A stretch of DNA of 50,544 bases, from positions 1-50,544 of the forward strand of contig JACCRC010000284.1 of assembly GCA_013813765.1 (NCBI GenBank), read 5' to 3'. A program made the position numbers and the translations under genes. The notes below the pieces were generated by a model that was given only the letters and a program-made list of their open reading frames with translations, was not told the origin of the DNA and did not search any database. Shown piece by piece: positions 44,524 through 50,544 of this stretch. Numbering within the stretch: the stretch's first letter is position 1; each line of letters starts with the position of its first letter. This stretch comes from Deltaproteobacteria bacterium (GTDB lineage: Bacteria > Myxococcota_A > Polyangia > Haliangiales > Haliangiaceae).

Positions 44524-47274
44524 TCAGCGGCAGCACTTGTCGCGCTTGGCCGTGAGCTCCTGCACGAGCTCCGGGTCCGGCGGCAGCTTCGCGAGAACCG
44601 CGAACGCGGTCTCGAATTCCTTGTCTGCCTCGACTCGCTTCCCTAGGTTCCCGAGTCCGACGCCGAGACCGGCGTGACTCTCGGCGAGGTCTTTCTGCGA
44701 CTTCGTGCTGGTCGGGTCGCTTGCCGCGAGCTTCTCGGCGATCGCGAAGTCCGCGCGGTATTCGACGAGGGCAGCAACATGCTCCCCAAGATCCGTCAGC
44801 AGCTCGGCGAGCTCGGAGTGCATCACGGATAGATCACGCTGCCTGCTGCGATCCGCGGGAGCGGCGTTGGCTAGCTCGGTCGCGATCTCGAGAGCGGCGA
44901 CCGCGGCCTGCTTTGCCGCCGCACGTTCGTCGGTCTCCTTCAGCACGGAAGCGTGGCGGCTGTAGGCGCTCATCAACGACCTGCGATGCGCGGCATTCTT
45001 CGGGTTCCGCGTTGCCACGGCCAAGCGGCGCTCGGTAGCGCGCGCGGCGAGCTCGGTCGCCCGCTTCCAGTTCTTCGCCGCGCCCTCGAGCAGGACGAGC
45101 CTGTCGAGTGCTGTCGCGTGCTCGCCTGTCAGATCGTCGTTCTCGGGTGACCGCGCCGAGGCGCGTTCTGCGATCGTGAGCGCGGCCTCGGCGTGCGTGC
45201 GCGCAGCCGGAAAGTCCTTCAGCTTCACGAGCGAGCTCGCGAGGATTCGGTTCATCGTTCCCACGTCGCGCTCGGCCACCGCGTTGCGCGGATCCGCATC
45301 GTGCGCCTTCTGCACGATCGCGAGCGCGGCACGGAACGCCGTGAGTGCGCCGGGCGAATCACCCGTACTCGCGCGGAGGCCGCCGAGCCGCTGCAGCGAC
45401 AGAGCCAGTGCGCGCTGTGCGGTCCAGCGCTTGTCACGTCCCGCAAGCTGCGTGCGCAGATCGACTGCGCGCTGGAGCTGCTCGGCGGCACCCGTGCTGT
45501 CGCCACTGCTCGCCAACAGCTCGGCGAGGGTGACCGCGAGCCCGGCGCGAGCTTCGACAAGTCGATCCGCCAACGGCGCGGGGACCTCGCGCTTCGCGCC
45601 CAGGAGTGCTTCGGCCCGCCGTGCCTCCTCGAGGCCCGCCTTCGTCTCGCCGTTCTCCCCGAGCTGTTCTGCGAGCTGGCCACGGCGCTGTGCGAGCGCG
45701 AATGTCAGCTCGAGGTTGGCGGGCTCCTCGGCGTGGAGCGATTCCATGCGCGACACACCGTCGCGGTAGTGCGCGAGCGTGGCTTGCTTGTCCCCGCGTG
45801 CTTGCGCGATGTCACCGAGCACCATCGAGAACGCCGCTCGGTCCGCACGGGGTGGTACCTGCGGCGAGCGCAGTCGATCGAAGGCAGCGATAGCCGACTT
45901 CACCGCGGAGGTTGCACCGTCGAGATCGCCCTTCGTACGAAGTGCGTCTGCCAGGTTCTTGTAGGCCATCATCAACCCGATGTTGGAGTTCCCGCTCTGG
46001 TCAGGGTGACCCTCGAACGTCTTGATCACCGTGCGCGACACCGGATCCAGCAGGTCGACGCGATTCAGCAGCTCCAGCTGTTCACGCAGATCGTTCTGCA
46101 TGTACCAGACGAGCGAGAGCGCTTGCTCGCTGCGACTATCGGCGAGCGCACGCTGCGCATTCGCCTCGCGACGCTCGGCCATGATGTTGTAGACGCTGTA
46201 GACGCCGAGCACGAGGAGTGCCACGAGCGCGACAGCCGAGGTCACCAGAATTGCGCGGTGCCTGCGCATCCAGCGGCCGAGGAGCTGACCGGTCGTGTAT
46301 CGATGCGCGCCGACGAGCTGACCGGTCTGAAATCGACGAAGATCCTCGGCGAGCTCGCGTGCCGACGGATAGCGGTCCGAGCGCTCGCGCGCCATCGCCC
46401 GCCCCGTGATCGCGACGAGCTCTGCGGGTACATCGGAGGGAAGCGCCTCGGGTGGACCCTCGATCACGATCTCGAGCAGCTCCTCGACCGTGCGCGCCGT
46501 GTACGGTGGCCGACCGGCACACAGCTCGTAGAGGATCGCGCCGATCGCATAGACGTCGGCGGTGCGGTCGACCTCCTCGCCGCGCGCCTGCTCGGGTGGC
46601 AGGTACATCGGTGTTCCGATCACCGAACCCGCCGTCGTCAGGTCGCCGCTCTGCGCGCTGCCGTCGATGGATGCGAGCTCGTCGCTCCCGAGCTCCTTCG
46701 CGAGGCCCCAGTCGATGACGACGGTCTCGCCGAACTCGCCGACCATCACGTTCTGCGGCTTGAGATCGCGGTGGATGATTCGCAGCTGGTGCGCGTACGC
46801 GACAGCATCGGCGACCGCGAGCACGTTCGGGACGAGCGCGAGGCGATCGCGACGATCCTTCCGCTCCGCGAACAGCTTGTCGAGCGAGCGACCCGCGATC
46901 ACGCGCATCGCGAAGAACGGCTCGCCGCTCGGCCACTTGCCGGCCTCGTGGATGCCGACGATACCGGGATGCTCGAGCCGTGCGGTCAGCGCTGCTTCGC
47001 GCTCGAACCGCGCTCGCGCCGCGGGGTGATCGATGCGCAGCTCCTTGATCGCGACCTTGCGACCGAGCCGTGCGTCGTGCGCGATCACGACCTTGCCCAT
47101 GCCGCCCTCGGCGAGCAGCTGGCGATCGGTGTAGAGCCCGCGCTCGACGACGCCGAGCGAGATCGCGGTGGCGGTCGAGGTGCGCGCAGCTTCCTGGCTG
47201 TCGATCGTCGCGGCGCTTCCGGGCTCGGTGTCCGCTGCCGTCGGGGCCATTGGGTCCGTCGCCTGCTCCACCAT
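44524..47274 (-). CDS. Membrane Ser/Thr kinase with extracytoplasmic TPR-like repeats
   Basis: 916 residues. The kinase domain (about 48-310) has AEGGMGKVVIAHD, AIKEL Lys, IIHRDLKPQNVMV, the DFG variant IDWGLAK and PPEQ; Trp for Phe in DFG is common in this bacterial group. One membrane helix (about 338-360) separates it from about 550 helical residues with many Ala/Leu/Arg repeats and TPR-like helices, outside the membrane. There are no other catalytic motifs. It is the third gene of the operon with the TPR-like gene (16 bases upstream) and the kinase at 48031. ATG 47274 is the start. Confidence 0.92.
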   Translation of the reverse strand: MVEQATDPMAPTAADTEPGSAATIDSQEAARTSTATAISLGVVERGLYTDRQLLAEGGMGKVVIAHDARLGRKVAIKELRIDHPAARARFEREAALTARLEHPGIVGIHEAGKWPSGEPFFAMRVIAGRSLDKLFAERKDRRDRLALVPNVLAVADAVAYAHQLRIIHRDLKPQNVMVGEFGETVVIDWGLAKELGSDELASIDGSAQSGDLTTAGSVIGTPMYLPPEQARGEEVDRTADVYAIGAILYELCAGRPPYTARTVEELLEIVIEGPPEALPSDVPAELVAITGRAMARERSDRYPSARELAEDLRRFQTGQLVGAHRYTTGQLLGRWMRRHRAILVTSAVALVALLVLGVYSVYNIMAERREANAQRALADSRSEQALSLVWYMQNDLREQLELLNRVDLLDPVSRTVIKTFEGHPDQSGNSNIGLMMAYKNLADALRTKGDLDGATSAVKSAIAAFDRLRSPQVPPRADRAAFSMVLGDIAQARGDKQATLAHYRDGVSRMESLHAEEPANLELTFALAQRRGQLAEQLGENGETKAGLEEARRAEALLGAKREVPAPLADRLVEARAGLAVTLAELLASSGDSTGAAEQLQRAVDLRTQLAGRDKRWTAQRALALSLQRLGGLRASTGDSPGALTAFRAALAIVQKAHDADPRNAVAERDVGTMNRILASSLVKLKDFPAARTHAEAALTIAERASARSPENDDLTGEHATALDRLVLLEGAAKNWKRATELAARATERRLAVATRNPKNAAHRRSLMSAYSRHASVLKETDERAAAKQAAVAALEIATELANAAPADRSRQRDLSVMHSELAELLTDLGEHVAALVEYRADFAIAEKLAASDPTSTKSQKDLAESHAGLGVGLGNLGKRVEADKEFETAFAVLAKLPPDPELVQELTAKRDKCCR

Positions 47275-47290
47275 GCGAGCTACCTTACGC

Positions 47291-48034
47291 TCAGAATGAA
47301 CCGACCGCCGCGAGCCCGCCGCCGCCGGCGTCGAACCAGCCGGTCACGGTGGTCTGCTTGCTGCTCCCGCGGTGGGTCGCGTACCAGACGATGCCCGCTG
47401 TCACGAGCACCCCGCCGCCGATCAGCGCGCCGACGCCGAGCTTGCCGCGCGACTCGGCGCGATCCTCGAGGCGCTGGAACTCGCCGTAGCTCGGCGCACT
47501 CGCCTTGTCCTTGTCGGCGGAGCGGGCCTGCACGAGGAACACGCCGCCGACGCCGAGCCCGATCACTCCGACACCGACGAGCGCGCCGCCGACTGGATCC
47601 TTCCACCACGCGTGCGACGACTCCTGCTGCTGCGGCGGCGGAGGTGGCGGCGGCGCGGGCGCGGGCTGCGCGACCACCGGGATCTCCGGCTCCTTCGGCG
47701 GCTGTGCAGCGAGGATCTTCTGGCACTCCTCGAACTTCTCGCGCACGACGGCCTTGTTCTCCGCTGGGATGTCCGCGGCGAGGAGCTTCGCGTACAGCGC
47801 ACTCGCCTGATCGCAGCGCTCGAGCTTGCGCTCCGTCTGCGCCCACGCGAACAGCGTCTCGATGTCGGGCTCGAGGTCGTACGACTTGTTGAGGGCCGCC
47901 GACGCCGCGGCGTAGTCGCCCTTCGTGTACGCCGCGACACCAGTGTCGAACGCGGCCTTCGCCTCGGCGCCCTTCGGTGCGGCACTCGCGGTCGATGCGC
48001 CGAACACGAGCGCGATCGCCGCGAGCCACCTCAC
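47291..48034 (-). CDS. Exported TPR-like protein between two kinases
   Basis: 247 residues from GTG 48034, which overlaps the upstream kinase stop as GTGA. A signal peptide (RWLAAIALVFGASTASA) precedes TPR-like helices (AAFDTGVAAYTKGDYAAASAALNKSYDLEP, LFAWAQTERKLERCDQASALY). A Pro run (APAPPPPPPP) follows, then two hydrophobic segments (VGGALVGVGVIGLGVGGVFLV; GVGALIGGGVLVTAGIVWYA). It is probably attached to a membrane. It may recruit or sense partners of the flanking kinases, which is inference from context. Confidence 0.8.
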   Translation of the reverse strand: MRWLAAIALVFGASTASAAPKGAEAKAAFDTGVAAYTKGDYAAASAALNKSYDLEPDIETLFAWAQTERKLERCDQASALYAKLLAADIPAENKAVVREKFEECQKILAAQPPKEPEIPVVAQPAPAPPPPPPPQQQESSHAWWKDPVGGALVGVGVIGLGVGGVFLVQARSADKDKASAPSYGEFQRLEDRAESRGKLGVGALIGGGVLVTAGIVWYATHRGSSKQTTVTGWFDAGGGGLAAVGSF

Positions 48035-49821
48035 TTCTTGTCGAGGCGCACGGGCATGAACGGCGACTCGGCGTTCCATGCGGGATCCTTCTTGGGCTCG
48101 GGTTTCTTCACGACCGGTGGCGCCGGGCGCTTGACCGGAGTCTTCACGATCGCCGGCGTCTTCACGACGGGCGGGCGTTTCCTCTCGATAACCGGCGCTG
48201 CTGTCGCAGGTTCGGGCTCCTTCGCCGGCTCGGGCTCCGGCTCCTTCGCGACCGGCATGGGCTCCGGAACGGGTTCGTCGAGCACCTCGGGCTTGGTCTC
48301 CGAGGCGTTCGTCTTCGCGGATTCCGTCGACGACGTCGTCTCGTTGCTGCCATCACCGCCACTGAACGCGATGAACGCGATGCCCGCGGCAGCAGCCGCG
48401 ATCCCGATGCCGACGAACAGCATCGGCCGCGAGCGCGGCGGCCCCACCACCGTCGTGTCGTTGCGCGTCGGCAACGGCCTCGGCGCGACGGTCGAGACCA
48501 GCGTACCGGGCTGCGGCAACGCGACGATCGGGTCCGGCGTCATCACGTGCAGCGGCATCGGACTCGGCCGTGCGGGTGCGAGCGCCGGACCCGCGAGCGT
48601 GTCGGTGAGCTTGTGCTCGGGCGGCAGCCCTGACGAGCTCCTGCGCGGCTGCTTCATCGTCGTCGCGTCGGGCACGGGGGCCGGACCGACCTTCGTGTCG
48701 AGCAGGCGCAGCGAGGTGACATCGGTCTTCTCGTCCTCGGGTGGCGCCTGCGGCGGCGGTTCGACGGCCGGGGTCTCGCTCGTCCTGCCGCTCTCCATCA
48801 GCGTTCGCACCACGTGCTGCTCGACGAAGAACGCCCCCTGCGCGCGCGCGTGGTCCCACTCCTCGAGGCGCGCGGGAAACAGCGTGGACATCAAGCGCGC
48901 GAGCACGAGCGGTGAAACACGCAGCCGGCTCTCGTGCGCGAAGTCCTCGATGTGTCCCTGCAGCTCGAGGGCGGTGGCGTAGCGTTGATCCGGATCGCGC
49001 GCGAGCGCCTTCATCACGATCGCCTCGAGCGGCGGCGGATAGCCCGGCACGATCGAGCTCGGTCGCGGCGCGTCGTTGTTGACGATCTGGTTGAGCACGC
49101 CGTACTCGGTCTCGCCGGTGAACGGCAGCTGGCCGGTCGTCAGCTCGTAGAGGATCGTGCCGACGGAGAAGATGTCGCTGCGCCGGTCGAGCGTGACCTT
49201 GCCCTTGCACTGCTCGGGCGACATGTACGCGATCTTTCCCTTGAGCCCCCCGCGCGTCGTCGCCGGAGCGCTGCCTGCGCGTGCGATGCCGAAGTCGACG
49301 ACCTTCACCGCACCGTCGTAACTGACGAGCACGTTCGAGGGCGACACGTCGCGATGGACGACGTTCAGCGGCTTGCCGTCGGGGCCCGCCTTCTCGTGGG
49401 CATGGTGAAGACCCGCGCACAGGCCCGCGACCAGCGTGAGCGCGCAGTCGAGCGAGACCGGAACTCCATTCTCCGCTGCGGTCACGTTGAGGCGACCGAG
49501 GTCCTCGCCGTGCACGTACTCCATCGAGAAGAAGTAATCGCCCTCCTCGACGCCGATGTCGTAGACCTGCGTGATGTTCGGGTGGTGAAGCGTGGCCGAA
49601 AGGCGCGCTTCGTTCAGGAACATGTTCACGAAGCTCGGTTGGTCGACGAACTGCGGGAGGATCCGCTTCACGACCACGAGCTTCTCGAAGCCCTCGATGC
49701 CCATCGTGCGCGCGAGGTACAGCTCCGCCATTCCCCCGACCGCGATCTGGCGGATCAGGTCGAACTTCCCGAGCTTGTCGCCGGGAGCCAAAAAGCGCGG
49801 TCGTAGCGCCGGGTTCGCCAA
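48031..49821 (-). CDS. Membrane Ser/Thr protein kinase with Pro/Lys-rich C-terminus
   Basis: 596 residues; TTG 49821 is the predicted start, with an AAGGCGGGG purine run upstream and no ATG near the kinase N-terminus. The kinase domain (about 18-290) is complete: AVGGMAELYLAR loop, VVVKRI Lys52, HRDVSPSN, DFGIAR, MSPEQ. A Pro/Thr-rich linker, a single membrane helix (about 466-485) and a C-terminal region rich in Glu-Pro and Lys-Pro (KEPEPEP, KTPAIVKTPVK) follow. The stop overlaps the TPR gene start, so this is the first gene of the kinase-TPR-kinase operon. Confidence 0.92.
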   Translation of the reverse strand: MANPALRPRFLAPGDKLGKFDLIRQIAVGGMAELYLARTMGIEGFEKLVVVKRILPQFVDQPSFVNMFLNEARLSATLHHPNITQVYDIGVEEGDYFFSMEYVHGEDLGRLNVTAAENGVPVSLDCALTLVAGLCAGLHHAHEKAGPDGKPLNVVHRDVSPSNVLVSYDGAVKVVDFGIARAGSAPATTRGGLKGKIAYMSPEQCKGKVTLDRRSDIFSVGTILYELTTGQLPFTGETEYGVLNQIVNNDAPRPSSIVPGYPPPLEAIVMKALARDPDQRYATALELQGHIEDFAHESRLRVSPLVLARLMSTLFPARLEEWDHARAQGAFFVEQHVVRTLMESGRTSETPAVEPPPQAPPEDEKTDVTSLRLLDTKVGPAPVPDATTMKQPRRSSSGLPPEHKLTDTLAGPALAPARPSPMPLHVMTPDPIVALPQPGTLVSTVAPRPLPTRNDTTVVGPPRSRPMLFVGIGIAAAAAGIAFIAFSGGDGSNETTSSTESAKTNASETKPEVLDEPVPEPMPVAKEPEPEPAKEPEPATAAPVIERKRPPVVKTPAIVKTPVKRPAPPVVKKPEPKKDPAWNAESPFMPVRLDKK

Positions 49822-49894
49822 GGTCGCCCCGCCTTTACGATAGACGAAAACACACTGTGGCGCAGCACAATGAAACCGATGGCGTTCTCGGGGC

Positions 49895-49900
49895 TATAAC
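49895..49900 (+). promoter_or_regulatory. -10-like TATAAC directly before argH
   Basis: TATAAC (49895-49900) lies 6 bases before ATG 49907 and sits inside a GGGG-CTATAA-CCCC inverted repeat. There is no good -35 at 17-18 bases upstream. It suggests a very short leader or an operator over the promoter. Confidence 0.3.
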
Positions 49901-49906
49901 CCCGGC

Positions 49907-50544
49907 ATGTCCGGACCGAAAGGCGCGAGAGGTCGAAGGTTCGAGGGTGCGCTCGATCCGATCGCGGCGCAGATGAACGCCTCGATCGATTTCGATCAGC
50001 GCCTGCTTCACCACGATGTTGCCGGATCGATCGCGCATGCGGAGATGCTCGCGGTGCAGGGCCTGATCACGGCTGCCGATGCAAAGGCGATCGTCGATGG
50101 TCTGCGCAGTGTCGAGGCAAAGCTCGCAGCGGGCGAGCTGCCCTGGGATGTCGCGCTCGAGGACGTCCACATGAACGTCGAGGCGCGGCTGATCGATCAG
50201 ATCGGCGATGCCGGCCGCCGTCTCCACACCGGGCGCAGCCGCAACGATCTGGTCGCGACCGACCTCCGGCTGTACGCCCGCGCCGCGGGCAACGACATCG
50301 TCGCTGCGATCGACGAGCTGCGCCGCGCATTCCTCGCGCAGGCGCGTGCACACGTCGACACGCTGATGCCGGGCTACACTCACTTCCAGCGTGCACAGCC
50401 GGTGCGGCTCGCGCACCACATGCTCGCGTACGACGCGATGCTCGAGCGCGATCGCGGTCGGGTCACCGACGCGGCGAAGCGCGCGGATGTCTCGCCGCTC
50501 GGCTCGGGTGCGCTCGCCGCGACCACGCTGCCGATCGATCGCGA
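49907..50544 (+). CDS. argH: Argininosuccinate lyase, cut by the window end
   Basis: The first 212 codons of ArgH; the gene continues beyond the window. The enzyme splits argininosuccinate to arginine and fumarate. Signatures seen: [24 protein letters not shown] at the N-terminus, [42 protein letters not shown] and [17 protein letters not shown]. The later GSxxMPxKxN catalytic loop is outside the window. ATG 49907 matches the expected N-terminus. It diverges from the kinase operon. Confidence 0.95.
   Translation, partial: MSGPKGARGRRFEGALDPIAAQMNASIDFDQRLLHHDVAGSIAHAEMLAVQGLITAADAKAIVDGLRSVEAKLAAGELPWDVALEDVHMNVEARLIDQIGDAGRRLHTGRSRNDLVATDLRLYARAAGNDIVAAIDELRRAFLAQARAHVDTLMPGYTHFQRAQPVRLAHHMLAYDAMLERDRGRVTDAAKRADVSPLGSGALAATTLPIDR

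Noticed and set aside
45193-47892. Plus-strand 899-residue open frame opposite the kinase-TPR genes
   Set aside because: It spans two real genes on the other strand, has no recognisable domain and has shadow-frame composition.

Overview
This is a GC-rich, gene-dense chromosomal window that reads as Myxococcota, probably a Kofleriaceae/Haliangiales-like member. That placement is inferred from the C-terminal Cys-rich repeat plus MYXO-CTERM tail on a secreted protease, four intact and one degenerate eukaryote-like Ser/Thr kinases, two FHA proteins (one fused to a sigma-54 activator), and many small lipoproteins. I see no rRNA, tRNA, CRISPR array, insertion sequence or prophage gene. The longest non-coding stretch is about 270 bases (13126-13398), so there is no gene-free gap above 300 bases. 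Many starts lack a clear Shine-Dalgarno (SD) sequence, and several have a -10-like hexamer only a few bases upstream, so leaderless or near-leaderless messages may be common.

Layout. 1-3083 (minus): lipoprotein-hisD-hisC, coupled by short overlaps. 3110-5671 (plus): metK with an unusual basic tail, then an exported ferritin-like lipoprotein. 5778-8840 (plus): MYXO-CTERM metalloprotease, then a glyoxalase-family gene broken by two frameshifts. 8848-9710 (minus): a lipoprotein and a Roadblock/LC7-like protein. 9776-13125 (plus): prolyl oligopeptidase/DPP-IV-like lipoprotein, TruC-like pseudouridine synthase, and a TfoX-N protein with a histone-H1-like tail. 13399-17257 (minus): a six-gene run of mostly unrecognised proteins. 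17358-23524 (plus): thiolase, a large kinase-zinc ribbon-ATPase-TPR protein, a degenerate receiver protein and an AI-2E family transporter. 23521-29654 (minus): GH35 beta-galactosidase, Nudix hydrolase, hypothetical, DoxX, FHA-DUF4388, lipase-like hydrolase and a disordered protein.

29765-35700 is a signalling island: a membrane pseudokinase with a PEGA domain (plus), converging on an FHA-sigma54 activator and a membrane Ser/Thr kinase (minus), with a FliJ-like coiled-coil gene divergent from the kinase. 35743-38814: two small exported proteins and an AraC-type regulator (plus), converging on a hybrid histidine kinase (minus). 38879-44523: PAT/AmpG-like transporter (minus); then GIDE-domain membrane protein, a 50-residue membrane peptide, upp, an outer-membrane-like protein, amt and an HTH-cupin regulator (plus). 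44524-49821 (minus): a kinase-TPR-kinase operon. 49907-end (plus): argH, cut by the window edge.

The most unusual non-coding signal is a family of bipartite hairpin elements in three intergenic sites (5-46, 17312-17352, 26265-26307). They share the linker TGCGC and flanks, while in one copy the stem arms have changed with pairing kept. A second inverted-repeat pair built on GGGTCCCCGGGG lies at 13169-13299. Housekeeping genes (his, metK, upp, amt, argH) are interspersed with signalling genes throughout. Nothing here amounts to a recognisable defence or mobile system.
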